Assembly (NCBI GenBank): GCA_963832725.1
Contig: CAWHVG010000001.1
Coordinates: 124,001 to 188,000 of the forward strand
Reading direction: 5' to 3'
Origin: JAEZBP01 sp963832725
GTDB lineage: Bacteria > Myxococcota_A > Polyangia > Polyangiales > Sandaracinaceae
DNA length: 64,000 bases
The notes below the pieces were generated by a model. The model worked only from the letters and a program-made list of their open reading frames with translations, ran no database searches and was not told where the DNA came from. The stretch's first letter is position 1. Each line of letters starts with the position of its first letter. Made by a program: the position numbers and the translations under genes. Shown here one piece after another: positions 16,667-28,504 of the stretch.

Positions 16667-18979
16667 TCACTCCTGCCCGTTCAGCTCGGGGACGACGGGC
16701 TCGGGCGACACCTCGCGCACGAGGTGGCCTCGCTTGAAGAGCGCCTGACCCTTGCCGCCGCGCGCCGTCACCGTGCGCCAGACGGTGATCTCGAAGCGCT
16801 TGCCCTTCTCGTTCTCGACGATCAAAGGCGCGTGCGAGTCGCCCATCACGCGGGCCCCCATCACCTCGTCGCCCTTGGCCAGCTTGATCAGCTTCACGCC
16901 CTTGCCGGGCCCGGAGAGCACCGGCACCTCGTCGTCGGTCGTGAGCATCGCGTGGCCCTTCACGGTGGCGCAGGCGAGCTTCTTCTCGCCGTCGGAGAGG
17001 TCCACCATCAGGACCTCGTCGCCTTTGTTCAGCCGCATGAAGCGCCGGCCGCTGCGCGTGCTCGGGTCGCGGTGCTGGCGGAGCGAGAAGCGGGTGACCA
17101 TGCCCTGCCGCGACACCGCGAGGACGAAGGGCGGCTCCGGCTCGGCGGCGCCTTCGGTCGCCTCCGGCACGTCCAGCAAGCGGGCGTCGAAGCCGAGCAT
17201 TTTCACGATGCGCTCACCGTCGCCGAGCTTGAACATCGTCTGGATCGGGTTGCCGTAGCCGGTCGTGGCCGGCACGTCGACGATGCGGCAGACGTAGCAG
17301 GAGCCGAAGTTGCTGAAGAACGCGACCGAGGCGCGGGTGGAGCCGGCGGTCACGTCCTGCACCGCGTCGCCGTCACGGACGCGGGTGGCGGTGATGTCGG
17401 TCACCCTCCCCTGCCGCTTGATCCAGCCCTGCTGCGAGAACAGCACGACCTGATCCTCTTCGACGATGAACGCCTCGGCGTCGTACTCGGGCTCGCTGGT
17501 CGCGCCGCTGACCTTGGTCTGGCGACGGTCGTCGTAGTCGTTCTTGAGCTCGATCAGCTCGGCGCGGACCAGCTTCCAGCGGGCCGGCGTGCTCTCGAGG
17601 AGCTTCTCGATGCGCGCGGCCTCTGCACGCTTCTTCTCGAGCTCCTCGCGGATGACCAGGATCTCGAGCTTGGCCAGCCGGTAGAGGCGGAGCTCGAGGA
17701 TGGCGTCGACCTGCATCTCCGTCAGCTCGAAGCGCTTCATCAGCTTCTTGGTCGCGTCGCTCCGGCCGTTCGAGCGCCGGATGATCCGGATGGTCTCGTC
17801 GAGCGCGTCGAAGATGGTGACGAAGCCTTCGAGGATGTGGATGCGCTTGAGGAGCTGGGCCAGCTCGTGCTGGAGCCGACGCGTCACGACCTCCATCCGG
17901 AAGTCGAGGAAGTGCCGCAGCATCTCGGCCAGCGTCAGCCGCGAGGGCGCCGAGACCTCCTCCGAGTCGGTCGGCACCAGGCAGGTCAGGTTGACTTGAC
18001 GTTGGTCTGCAGCGGCGTGTGCTTGTAGAGGTACGCCATCACGAGCTGCGGATCGGCGTCCTTCTTGTACTCCAGCACGACGCGGCACGTCGTCGGTGGT
18101 CTCGTCGCGGACGTCGAGCAGGTGCGGCAGGCGCTTCTTGATGATCGACCTCGGCGATCTTCTCGACCAGCGTCGCTGCGGACGACGCAGTACGGGATCG
18201 AGGTGATGACGATCTTCGGGTTGCCGCGGCCGGACTCCTTCTCGGTCTTCCACTCGCCGCGCAGCTTCAGCGAGCCCTGCCCCGCCTCGTAGACCTCGGT
18301 CAGCTCGCGCTTGTTGGTGACGAGCTGCCCGCCGGTCGGGAAGTCGGGCCCCTTGATGTACTTGAGGATGTTGGCCATCGGCAGATCGGGCTCGTCGATG
18401 AGCGCCACCAGCGCGTCGATCACCTCGCCCAGGTTGTGAGGCGGGATGAGGTGGCCATGCCGACCGCGATGCCCGGCTGCCGTTGACCAAGAGATTCGGG
18501 AAGCGCGCCGGGAGGACGATCGGCTCTTGGTTCTGGCCGTCGTAGCTCGGACGGAACGTCGACCGTGCCCTGGCCGAGCTCGCGCAGGAGCTCCATCGAC
18601 GATGGGCGCGACGCTTGCACTCGGTGTAGCGCATCGCCGCTGGCGAGTCGCCGTCGAGCGAGCCGAAGTTGCCGCGACCGTCCACCAGCGGCGCGCGCAT
18701 GCTGAAGTTCTGCGCCATGCGGGCGAGCGCGTCGTAGATCGCGCTGTCGCCGTGCGGGTGGTACTTGCCCATCACGTCGCCGACGACGCGCGCGCTCTTG
18801 GAGTAGCGCCCCTCCGGACGCAGCGAGAGCTCGCGCAGCATCGCGTAGAGGATGCGGCGCTGGACGGGCTTGAGGCCGTCGCGGACGTCGGGGAGCGCGC
18901 GCGACGTGATGACGCTCAGCGCGTAGCTCAGGTATCGCTTGCGGGTCTCCTCCGCGAGGGAGGCGTCCTCGAACTGCAT
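16667..18979 (-). CDS. parC: Type IIA DNA topoisomerase subunit A (ParC/GyrA), multiple frameshifts
   Basis: The breakage-reunion subunit. The N-terminus (Tyr-Ala-Leu-Ser-Val-Ile; Asp-Gly-Leu-Lys-Pro-Val-Gln-Arg-Arg-Ile-Leu; Lys-Tyr-His-Pro-His-Gly-Asp) and the catalytic Tyr in Ala-Met-Arg-Tyr-Thr-Glu are intact, as is everything downstream of about 18000, including the coiled-coil and C-terminal beta-pinwheel with a late Arg-Gly-Gly-Lys-Gly-Gln. Between about 18000 and 18640 the conserved protein is spread over all three frames, with about eight switches. An essential gene with this local pattern is best explained by assembly indels. The ATG at 18979 has a strong GGAGGA site; the frame extends to a GTG at 19126, which would add 49 low-complexity residues. 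The parE gene follows five bases later, so the two form an operon. Confidence 0.82.
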   Translation of the reverse strand: MQFEDASLAEETRKRYLSYALSVITSRALPDVRDGLKPVQRRILYAMLRELSLRPEGRYSKSARVVGDVMGKYHPHGDSAIYDALARMAQNFSMRAPLVDGRGNFGSLDGDSPAAMRYTECKRRAHRRWSSCASSARARSTFRPSYDGQNQEPIVLPARFPNLLVNGSRASRSAWPPHPASQPGRGDRRAGGAHRRARSADGQHPQVHQGARLPDRRAARHQQARADRGLRGGAGLAEAARRVEDREGVRPRQPEDRHHLDPVLRRPQRRWSRRSPRSIIKKRLPHLLDVRDETTDDVPRRAGVQEGRRSAARDGVPLQAHAAADQRQVNLTCLVPTDSEEVSAPSRLTLAEMLRHFLDFRMEVVTRRLQHELAQLLKRIHILEGFVTIFDALDETIRIIRRSNGRSDATKKLMKRFELTEMQVDAILELRLYRLAKLEILVIREELEKKRAEAARIEKLLESTPARWKLVRAELIELKNDYDDRRQTKVSGATSEPEYDAEAFIVEEDQVVLFSQQGWIKRQGRVTDITATRVRDGDAVQDVTAGSTRASVAFFSNFGSCYVCRIVDVPATTGYGNPIQTMFKLGDGERIVKMLGFDARLLDVPEATEGAAEPEPPFVLAVSRQGMVTRFSLRQHRDPSTRSGRRFMRLNKGDEVLMVDLSDGEKKLACATVKGHAMLTTDDEVPVLSGPGKGVKLIKLAKGDEVMGARVMGDSHAPLIVENEKGKRFEITVWRTVTARGGKGQALFKRGHLVREVSPEPVVPELNGQE

Positions 18980-19262
18980 CGAAGGTGGTCCTCCGGTGAA
19001 CGTGCCTTGGGGCGGACCGGCACGACCCTCGTCGGCCACGGGCTCGGCGCCTCCGAAGAGATTCGAGCTGCGAGGATTTGCCTCGTCGTCGCCCCACGAT
19101 TCAGTCGGCTCCGGCCCCGGGGCCACCTGGATCGGTGTTCAGCCCGCGGGATCCGACGGCTCATAGCAGGCGTGAGCCCCGTGACGCAAGAAAACGGCGG
19201 TCCGAGCGCGTTCTCGGCGGGGCAGAGGCGCTCTGGCGGCGGATGCGACGCCGCGCCCCGGA

Positions 19263-20336
19263 TCAGTCGGCGCTGGCGTCCTGGGGACGCTGCGAGAGGA
19301 GCGCCAGGAGCCGAAACGCGCGGGCGTTCTCGGGGTCGATGACCAGCACCTGCTCGAGCGCCTGGCGCATCCCTTCCACGTTTCGCCGCTCGAAGAGACC
19401 GCCGGCGAGCGCGAAGAGCGCCTCGAGCGCGGCCTCGTTCTGGTCGTGCTGGAGATGGAACTCGGCGATCCGTCGGAGCAGCAAGAGGTCCTCCGGATAC
19501 GTCCGCCGGAGCTTCTCGAGGTGGTCGCGCACCTGCCCGGCGTGGCCGTAGCGGAGCAGCACGCCCATGTCGCTCAGGATGCGGTCGAGCTCCCGGGTGG
19601 GCATCTGCCCGTCCTCGATGCCCTCGGTCACCGACGGCGGCGCGTCCTTCTGCACCGCGCTCACGTCGGGCACGAGCTTGGACGCCTCGATCCTTTGGGT
19701 GTGCTCGCCGCGCGGCCCGACCACGCTCTCCCAGCTCACCGGATCGGTCCCGCCTGCCTCCTCGTCATTCGCGCCGGCCGGCAGCGGATAGCCCGGTCTG
19801 GTCGGGACGTGGTCTTGTGACGGCGCCGCCCCAACGGGCTCGCCCGCCGACGACGGCGCGCGGGGGGCCTGCGGACGAGCCGGGTGGGACCACGTAGCCG
19901 CATGGGCGCTCGACTCCGCATTCTTCGCGGGCGGCGCGCTCGGTCGCTTGACCTTGGTGAGCAGCACGACCCGCTGCCCCGAGTCGGTCAGCGCCGCCAG
20001 CGGGCTCGCCCGCACCACGGTCGCGTCGTCCTCGTCCACCTCCGGAGGCGCCGGGACGACCTGGTTTGCCTCCGACAGCGCCTCCGGCAAGGGCACCGAA
20101 GGCCGTGTCCCGTCGTCGTCGCCGCCCGGCGGCGCGCCGCGCACGGTGACCTGATGATCCCAGCTCGCGCCGCCGCGCCGGTGGTCCGACGGCTCGCCCG
20201 TGACCACGCCCGTCGGCTCGTCGTCCCGTGGCGGCCGCCCTTCCACGGAGGCGTTCGCGTTCTTCACGAAACGATCGAAGATCTCCTCCGGCTCGAATAC
20301 CGGGCGGAAGCGATCGGTTCGATCATCCGCTGCCAT
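19263..20336 (-). CDS. TPR-containing protein of unknown function
   Basis: A 357-residue protein. The first ~220 residues are acidic, Pro-rich and probably disordered, with no signal peptide. The last ~100 residues form TPR-like helical pairs (His-Leu-Glu-Lys-Leu-Arg-Arg-Thr-Tyr-Pro-Glu-Asp..., then Ala-Leu-Glu-Gln-Val-Leu-Val-Ile-Asp-Pro-Glu-Asn). It resembles the C-terminal part of myxobacterial regulatory scaffolds. It begins 59 bases after leuS on the same strand and may be in that operon; no ribosome binding site close to the ATG is convincing. Confidence 0.65.
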   Translation of the reverse strand: MAADDRTDRFRPVFEPEEIFDRFVKNANASVEGRPPRDDEPTGVVTGEPSDHRRGGASWDHQVTVRGAPPGGDDDGTRPSVPLPEALSEANQVVPAPPEVDEDDATVVRASPLAALTDSGQRVVLLTKVKRPSAPPAKNAESSAHAATWSHPARPQAPRAPSSAGEPVGAAPSQDHVPTRPGYPLPAGANDEEAGGTDPVSWESVVGPRGEHTQRIEASKLVPDVSAVQKDAPPSVTEGIEDGQMPTRELDRILSDMGVLLRYGHAGQVRDHLEKLRRTYPEDLLLLRRIAEFHLQHDQNEAALEALFALAGGLFERRNVEGMRQALEQVLVIDPENARAFRLLALLSQRPQDASAD

Positions 20337-20395
20337 CTGGGGTGGAAATCCTGCCAGAGCGGAAATGCCACCGCAAGCAGAGCGGATCGAGCGGG

Positions 20396-23053
<2,658 letters not shown>

Positions 23054-23155
23054 GGCGGGCGCTTTAGCATGCGGCGCGCACATCGAAAACGCGCGCTTCG
23101 GCCCGCGGGCGCGCCGCGCGACCGGTCCCCGTCGCCGGCTCCGCGAGCGCGTCGA

Positions 23156-25014
23156 TCAGGGGCTCGGCAGCACGGTCCCTTCGGCCGGCCGCATGTTCGC
23201 GTCGAAGGTGCGATTGCGGTCGGCCGTGAACTCGAGCCGGCGGTCCTGATAGCCGGGGGCGCTCACCTCGAGGACGTGCTGGCCGCCGTGCGGGACGCGG
23301 AGCGGGATCGTCGAAGGGAGGCCGTCCAGGCGGACGTGCGCGCCGGGAGGGAGGCCGTCGACACGCACGCTCACCCAGCTCGGCGCGCGCGCGGCGGGCT
23401 CGGGGTGCGGCGCGGGGGCATCCACCCGCACGTCGGGCGGCGGCGGAGGCTCGTCGCGCCCACGCACGGCCCAGCGGATGCCGAAGACCAGGCCCACGAA
23501 CACGACGAGGGCTCCGATGCCGACGAGGAGGTAGCGCCGCCACGCCGGTGGCTCGGGCTCGGACGGCGGCTCCTCGATGGGCGCGAAGCGACCCGAGAGC
23601 TCGCTCACCCGGGGCGGGATCGAGTGCGGCCCCGTCCGCAGCGCTTGCGCATCGCCGAGCGCCGGCGCGCGGAAGGCGCCGGAGCTGCTCGCGCTGGCCG
23701 GCGGCGGGACCGAAGGCGGGACGAAGTCGTCGTCCAGGTCGAGCGCGCTCGGTCGCACGGACGAGCGGCGCGGCTCCTCCAGCGCGGCCGGCAACTCCGC
23801 CTCGCGCGAGGGAGGCGGCGCGGACCAGTCGAGCTCCAGACCGTCGAAGGACGAGCTCGCGTCGAGCGGACGCTCGCCGGAGGGCGGCGGCCCGCTCGGC
23901 AGCGGCGCGGGACGCCACGACTCCGCCGGGCTGAGATCGCCGTCGCCGAGCGTGGCCGCGATCGCCGGTCCGCGGGCCGGCGGCGGCAGACTGCCGGCCG
24001 GCGTGATGGGCAGGCTCCCGGCCGGACGGTAGGCGGGCAGCGACTGCGACGACGCGGGGCGCCGCGCGGGGCTCGACGAAGGAGGCGAATAGGGCACCTC
24101 CTCACCTGCGTCGGCGCGCTTCAGCCAGCGCAGCATCTCGCTGGCCGAGGTGATGCGGAGGTCGCGCTCCTTCTCCATCGCCCACAGGATCAGCTTCTCG
24201 AGCTGGGGGCTGATCTGCGCACCCCGCCGCCTCGGTGGCGCCGGCTGCTGGTCCAGGATGATCCGGAGGAGCTTGTTGTAGTTGGGCGCGTCGAAGGGGA
24301 CGTCGCCCACCGCGCACTCGTAGAGGACGACGCCCGCGGCGTAGAGATCGGCCCGGTGATCGATCTCGGCCTCGCCCATGGCCTGCTCGGGCGACATGTA
24401 GTGCGGCGTACCCAGGACCGAGCCGGTCATGGTCAGCTTCGCGCCGGCCTCGTCGCTCTTGTGCGAGATCCCGAAGTCCAGGATCTTCACGATCTCGCCG
24501 CGGCGGCCGGCCGGGACGACGTGGATGTTCTCCGGCTTCAGATCGCGGTGGATGACCCCGTGCTCGTGCGCGGCCTCGAGCGCCTCCAGCAAGAGGGTGC
24601 CGAGGTGGACGATCTCGTCCTGCTGAAGGCGACCGCGCCGCTCGATCCGCCGGGCGAGGGTCTCGCCCTCCAGGAACTCCATGACGAGAAAGGGGATCCC
24701 GTCCTCGGTCTGGTCGAGGTCGAGCACCTCTACGATGCCCGGATGCTGGCAGGCGCTGGCCGCCCGCGCCTCGCGGCCGAAGCGCTGCACGACGGCCTCG
24801 TTGTCGAGGTAGCCGTCGTCCAGCGTCTTGATGGCGAGCTTGCGGCCGGTCAGCGCGTGGCGAGCGCGCCAGACCGCACCCATCCCGCCTTGGCCGAGCA
24901 GGCCTTCGATCTCGTACTTCCCGAGCAGCGTATGGCCGGTGAGGTCCACGGGGATCCGGGGTCGGCCGGCACGATCACGGCCGGCTCGGGATCGATCTCG
25001 CCGGGCGCGCTCAC
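23156..25014 (-). CDS. Membrane Ser/Thr protein kinase with PEGA domain
   Basis: A eukaryote-like kinase: Gly-Gln-Gly-Gly-Met-Gly loop, Val/Leu-Ala-Ile-Lys, catalytic His-Arg-Asp-Leu-Lys-Pro-Glu-Asn, Asp-Phe-Gly, and the Gly-Thr-Pro-His-Tyr-Met-Ser-Pro-Glu activation segment, all intact. A Pro/Ser-rich linker leads to one TM helix (DNA ~23470-23540) and an extracytoplasmic PEGA domain with Pro-Pro-Gly-Ala-His-Val-Arg-Leu-Asp-Gly and Ala-Pro-Gly-Tyr. The GTG at 25014 overlaps the stop of the preceding gene (GTGA) and encodes a sensible N-terminus of ~20 residues, but a one-base shift near 24957 separates it from the kinase frame; a GTG just before the kinase domain (about 24952) is the alternative start. 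It is the only clearly active kinase of the 23-27 kb cluster. Confidence 0.88.
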
Positions 25015-25673
25015 CGCCAGTCGACGCCGAAGAGGTCCCGCGCATCGCCCAGCGCCTCCGAGGAGATGAGCACGACCTCCGCCTCGGCGGCGCCCGCCTC
25101 GCGCACGCCTTGTCGGAGCAAGCCGCCGATCAGCCCCGCCAGCTCCAGGCTGGGTGTGACCTGGCGCTCCACCGACAGCCGCGCCGTGTGCTCGCTCAGG
25201 CGCTGCACCTTCGCCTTGCCGTCGCGCGCGATGCAGCTCCAGAGGTAGGGCCAGCCCGACACGAACGCCTCGGGCGTGAGCGGCTCGGGCAGCTCGGGGA
25301 AGAGACGGCGCAACCCGCGCTTGGCGATGGCCTCGCCGAGCTCGGTGACCACGCCCAGATCGCCCCGCCCGGCGATCTCGTCGATGGCGATCAGGATTTC
25401 CGAGAAGAGCATCACGCTGACGCCCCTCTCGAGATGCACCGGCGTGTTCCCTGCGCCGGGCAGGAGCGTCTCGGCGTCTTCGACCCGCGCCGTCAGCTTC
25501 GCCCACACGTCCGGTCCGAAACGCCGGTAGATCGCCTCGATGGTCAGCAAGACCGGCAGGAGCGCCAGACGGCTCTCCTTGTCCACGAACATGTCCCGCG
25601 GGCCGTGCCGCGTGATGCGGCGCAGGTGCAGGTACTGCAGATCGGCCTGCAGCGGGTCCTGCGGAGTGGGCAT
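25011..25673 (-). CDS. Protein of unknown function, possibly the C-terminal part of the preceding pseudokinase
   Basis: A 220-residue protein, mostly alpha-helical by eye, with no signal peptide. The layout (~200 residues, helix-rich, linked to signalling proteins) recalls myxobacterial paralogous families such as DUF2378, but I cannot confirm membership. Its ATG at 25673 lies inside the pseudokinase frame, which overlaps it by about 130 bases. Removing one base near 25680-25690 would fuse the two into a single protein with no overlap, which is plausible given the indel rate here. Its stop overlaps the start of the PEGA kinase. Confidence 0.6.
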   Translation of the reverse strand: MPTPQDPLQADLQYLHLRRITRHGPRDMFVDKESRLALLPVLLTIEAIYRRFGPDVWAKLTARVEDAETLLPGAGNTPVHLERGVSVMLFSEILIAIDEIAGRGDLGVVTELGEAIAKRGLRRLFPELPEPLTPEAFVSGWPYLWSCIARDGKAKVQRLSEHTARLSVERQVTPSLELAGLIGGLLRQGVREAGAAEAEVVLISSEALGDARDLFGVDWR

Positions 25674-26476
25674 CTGCTCGCGGGCGGGCGGTCGGTGGTC
25701 GGCAAGAGCAGCGCCACCGCCTGCAGGAAGCCGTCGGCGTTGGCGAAGCGCTCGTCCGGGTCCTCGGCGCAGGCCCGCGCGATGGCCCGGCGCGCGGTGT
25801 CGCCGAGCGGGCCGGTGTCGCCGCGCGCTGCGCCGGTCGACATCTCGCGCAGGATCACCCCCGCCGAGTAGAGGTCGACCCTCGGATCGAGTCCGGAATC
25901 GCCGCGCCGGAGCTCCGGCGCGAGGTACGCCGTGTAGCCGGTGACCCGCACCGGCTCGGCGCCGCCGTCGATCATCATCGCGGCGCCCTGCACGCCGCGG
26001 ATCTTCACCAGCTCGTCGCCCGCGCTGACGCTCTCGACCAGCAGGTCGTCCGGCGTCAGGCAGCGAAGGACCACCCCCGCGTCGTGCAACGCCCTCAGCG
26101 CCTCGAGGAGCTGGACGGCGATCTTCGCGGCCCGGCGCGACTCCATCGGCTCACCCCGGAGCAGCGCGCGCAAGGGCGCCCCGCGGAGCGCCTCGAACAC
26201 GATGTAGGGGCGCCCCTCGCGGTCGCGGCCGGAGTCGACCACGCTCTGGAGGTTGCGGTGGGTGGCACCTCCGAGGGCGCGCGCGGTGCGCACCAGGCGG
26301 GCCGCCGCTTCCCCGTCGGCGGGTTGGTTCGGCCGCAGGCAGTGCACCTCGACCGGTCGGCGGATCGCGGTGTGCTCGGCCAGGTAGCGCTCGACCTGGT
26401 CGTCGGCGCCGAGGAGCTCCACGACACGGTACTTGCCGTCGATCGAGCTCCTCGCCGTGTCGCCCGCGCCCGCCAC
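25544..26476 (-). CDS. Protein kinase-like pseudokinase
   Basis: The sequence follows the Ser/Thr kinase fold (Tyr-Arg-Val-Val-Glu-Leu-Leu-Gly at the N-lobe start; an Ala-Leu-His-Asp-Ala-Gly-Val helix; Val-Asp-Leu-Tyr-Ser-Ala-Gly-Val; Arg-Phe-Ala-Asn-Ala near the end). The catalytic residues are lost: the glycine loop is Gly-Ala-Asp-Asp-Gln, Val-Ala-Ile-Lys is Val-Glu-Val-His, His-Arg-Asp is Leu-Arg-Cys-Leu with Pro-Asp-Asp following, and Asp-Phe-Gly is Arg-Gly-Val. It should not phosphorylate proteins and may act as an allosteric or scaffold partner of the active kinase two genes downstream. Codons beyond about 25680 run across the next gene and are probably not translated as such. Confidence 0.75.
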   Translation of the reverse strand: MAGAGDTARSSIDGKYRVVELLGADDQVERYLAEHTAIRRPVEVHCLRPNQPADGEAAARLVRTARALGGATHRNLQSVVDSGRDREGRPYIVFEALRGAPLRALLRGEPMESRRAAKIAVQLLEALRALHDAGVVLRCLTPDDLLVESVSAGDELVKIRGVQGAAMMIDGGAEPVRVTGYTAYLAPELRRGDSGLDPRVDLYSAGVILREMSTGAARGDTGPLGDTARRAIARACAEDPDERFANADGFLQAVALLLPTTDRPPASRCPLRRTRCRPICSTCTCAASRGTARGTCSWTRRAVWRSCRSC

Positions 26477-26527
26477 CCTCGGACGATACCAGAGGGGTGA
26501 CGGGTTGGTGAGACTCCAGGACCCCGT

Positions 26528-27145
26528 TCAGGGGACGTTTCGGAGCTGGTCCTCGGCCCAGTCGAGCACCGACTGCGTCTCGGCGTGCTGCGCGTCGGGG
26601 TAGACCAGCGAGCCGATGCGATCGATCACGTCCTCGCCGGCGCCGACCCGGATGAGCTCGTTGACCCGCTCGACCAGCGGCGCCAGCGACTCGGCGCGCA
26701 TCCGCGGCAGCACCAGGGCGAAGCGGCGCTTGTAGAGGAAGACCATGTCGGTCCTGCGCAGGCGCTCCACCACCGCGTCGAGCACGCTCTGGTAGGTCCC
26801 CTCCTGCGGCTCCGCCGTGAGCGAGATGATCAGCACCGCGAAGGGGTCGCCGTAGCGGTCCGAGAGCGCGCACTGCTCGCGCACGCGCTTACGGAAATAG
26901 CGTCCCTCGACGATGCGAACGCCCTTCTGACGGCGCCCGCGCACCGCCGCGTCGAGGATGTCGCGGACGTCCTCGATCGACCAGCGGCGGCCGGGGATCA
27001 CGTCGCCGGCCAGCTCGGCGATCTGCCGCGCGATGCGCTGCGCGAGGAGCGGGTCGCCGCAGATGGTGGCGAGGTCCGCGTCCTCGAGCTCCGAGAGGTC
27101 GAGCCCCTCTCCCAGCCGCTTGGCCGTCTCCGTGACGGTGGTCAT
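26528..27145 (-). CDS. Degenerate GGDEF-like (nucleotide-cyclase-fold) protein
   Basis: A 205-residue soluble protein. The C-terminal ~110 residues align by pattern with a diguanylate cyclase domain: an Asp-Arg-Tyr-Gly-Asp-Pro-Phe-Ala-Val-Leu-Ile-Ile-Ser-Leu strand, an Arg-Arg-Thr-Asp helix end, then Leu-Tyr-Lys-Arg-Arg-Phe-Ala-Leu-Val-Leu-Pro-Arg where Arg-Tyr-Gly-Gly-Asp-Glu-Phe is expected, and a final Leu-Val-Glu-Arg-Val-Asn helix. The GGDEF signature is gone, so it cannot make c-di-GMP in the usual way; a binding or regulatory role is more likely. The ATG at 27145 has GGAG six bases upstream. It heads the signalling cluster, about 50 bases before the pseudokinase. Confidence 0.65.
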   Translation of the reverse strand: MTTVTETAKRLGEGLDLSELEDADLATICGDPLLAQRIARQIAELAGDVIPGRRWSIEDVRDILDAAVRGRRQKGVRIVEGRYFRKRVREQCALSDRYGDPFAVLIISLTAEPQEGTYQSVLDAVVERLRRTDMVFLYKRRFALVLPRMRAESLAPLVERVNELIRVGAGEDVIDRIGSLVYPDAQHAETQSVLDWAEDQLRNVP

Positions 27146-27271
27146 CCGGTACTCCGACTCTCGCACCACACCAACGGCGCGAGGGCCGGGGCAAGTATAC
27201 GGGTTGGCGTGCGCGAGGTCACGCCGCGTGTCCCGCCCGGACGATTCGCCGCGACGTGATTCCGCGCCGGA

Positions 27272-28417
27272 TCAGGGGCACTCGGAGCGGTTACCGAGGC
27301 CCGTCAGGCTGGTCGCGGCGTCGACCCAGGCGGAGCCCATCCACTCCACCGAGGGGTCGAAGGCGTCTATCCCGTTGGTGTCGCCCGTCGTCACGGTGCA
27401 CTGCCGGCGCAGATCGTGGTCGACGCTGCTGAGGCCGCTCGCGCTGGTCCATCCGCTGGAGCCGGGGTCGAACCCGATCTGCCCGAAGGTGTCGACCACC
27501 ATGCCGCCGCAGAAGAGGTCGTACGCGTCGTTGCCGTTGTGGCTGACTGATCCGGTGAGGAGATCGCAGAGGGTCGGCATCTCGATGCCGCCGTTGCAGA
27601 CCACGAAGACGTCTCCCTCGGCCAGCGTGCCGGAAAGGGCGATGTCGAAGGGCGCGGTGGTGCCGTTCGTATAGCGCCGGAGGGTGCAGGCGGAGAGATC
27701 GGCGGGGCCCGGCCCGAGGTTGGCGATCTCCAGCGCCTTGTTGTTCGACGATCCCTCGATGTACTCGCTGAAAATCAGCACGGGCGGCGGTCCGGCGTCG
27801 ATCGGGCCGGCGTCCGGCGGTCCCGCATCGGGCGGCCCGGCGTCCGGCGTGAGCACGCCGCCGTCCACGCCCCCATCGGCCGCGCCCCCATCGGCCGCGC
27901 CCCCATCGGCCGCGCCCGCGTCGGGCGAGGTCGACGCGTCGATGCCGGCGTCCGAATGCCCGGCGTCCGGCGTGACCGTGCCACCTCCGTCGACTCCGCC
28001 GTCGAGCATCGGCTGCCCCGCGCACATCCCGCCAGCGCAGTCCACGCCCTCGCCGCACATCACGTCGAGGCAATCGCGGGTGAGCACGACGCTCACGTGC
28101 CGGGTGGTCCCGCGTTCGAACGCGACGCTCACCACCCGCCGGACGCGCGGCTGGTTTTCACGCAGCCCCGTCACGCTGAGGACGACGGAGGTGTCCTCCG
28201 GCCCGGCGGGGAGCACGGAGAGGGTCTGCGGCCAGGTGCCGTCGATGCCGAAGGTCTGATCGACGTGGTGGCCTCCGTCGCTCGTCACCGTGAAACGCAG
28301 CGCGTCCACGTCGGCCGGGACCGCGAGGTCGTTGGAGGTGACCTCGACGAGGATGGCGGTCTTGTCGGCGCAGCCGAGGAGCGCGAGCGCGAGGAGCGGT
28401 ACGAGCGGACGCCTCAT
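27272..28417 (-). CDS. Lipoprotein with Asp/Gly linker and lamin-tail-like domain
   Basis: A signal peptide with lipobox Leu-Leu-Gly-Cys (Cys at residue 16) precedes a ~110-residue beta-rich domain, then a Cys-rich spacer, then a long Asp-Ala-Gly/Asp-Gly-Gly linker (about residues 140-205). The C-terminal ~170 residues match the lamin-tail (LTD) pattern: Phe-Ser-Glu-Tyr-Ile-Glu-Gly-Ser-Ser-Asn-Asn-Lys-Ala-Leu-Glu-Ile-Ala-Asn, a Leu-Arg-Arg-Tyr-Thr-Asn-Gly strand and an Asn-Asp-Ala-Tyr-Asp-Leu-Phe motif. In bacteria LTDs occur on surface proteins and near nucleases; the role here is probably surface adhesion or scaffolding. No downstream partner is evident. Confidence 0.8.
   Translation of the reverse strand: MRRPLVPLLALALLGCADKTAILVEVTSNDLAVPADVDALRFTVTSDGGHHVDQTFGIDGTWPQTLSVLPAGPEDTSVVLSVTGLRENQPRVRRVVSVAFERGTTRHVSVVLTRDCLDVMCGEGVDCAGGMCAGQPMLDGGVDGGGTVTPDAGHSDAGIDASTSPDAGAADGGAADGGAADGGVDGGVLTPDAGPPDAGPPDAGPIDAGPPPVLIFSEYIEGSSNNKALEIANLGPGPADLSACTLRRYTNGTTAPFDIALSGTLAEGDVFVVCNGGIEMPTLCDLLTGSVSHNGNDAYDLFCGGMVVDTFGQIGFDPGSSGWTSASGLSSVDHDLRRQCTVTTGDTNGIDAFDPSVEWMGSAWVDAATSLTGLGNRSECP
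27871..27915 (-). repeat. Three perfect 15-bp tandem repeats in the lipoprotein linker
   Basis: The 15-base unit ccccatcggccgcgc occurs three times head to tail with no mismatch. In the minus-strand gene it encodes Gly-Ala-Ala-Asp-Gly units of the flexible linker. Perfect identity suggests recent slippage expansion. Confidence 0.9.
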
Positions 28418-28504
28418 CGAGGCCGATGGTAGGCGAGCCGCGCCGCGAGGGCCATCCCGACGATCGGCCGCGCACGCGAGCGCCGCGGGGACGTCGCGCC
28501 ATTC

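Noticed and set aside
14733..16748. Plus-strand open frame of 671 codons opposite the topoisomerase B gene
   Set aside because: Shadow of the GHKL/TOPRIM protein; Leu/Ala/Asp/Val-rich with no recognisable motif.
27871..27915. 15-bp repeats considered as regulatory iterons
   Set aside because: They lie inside a lipoprotein linker and keep the reading frame.
28041..28100. Cys-rich spacer in the LTD lipoprotein considered as a ferredoxin site
   Set aside because: Spacing (Cys-x4-Cys-x4-Cys-x5-Cys) is that of small Cys-rich surface modules, not an iron-sulphur cluster motif.
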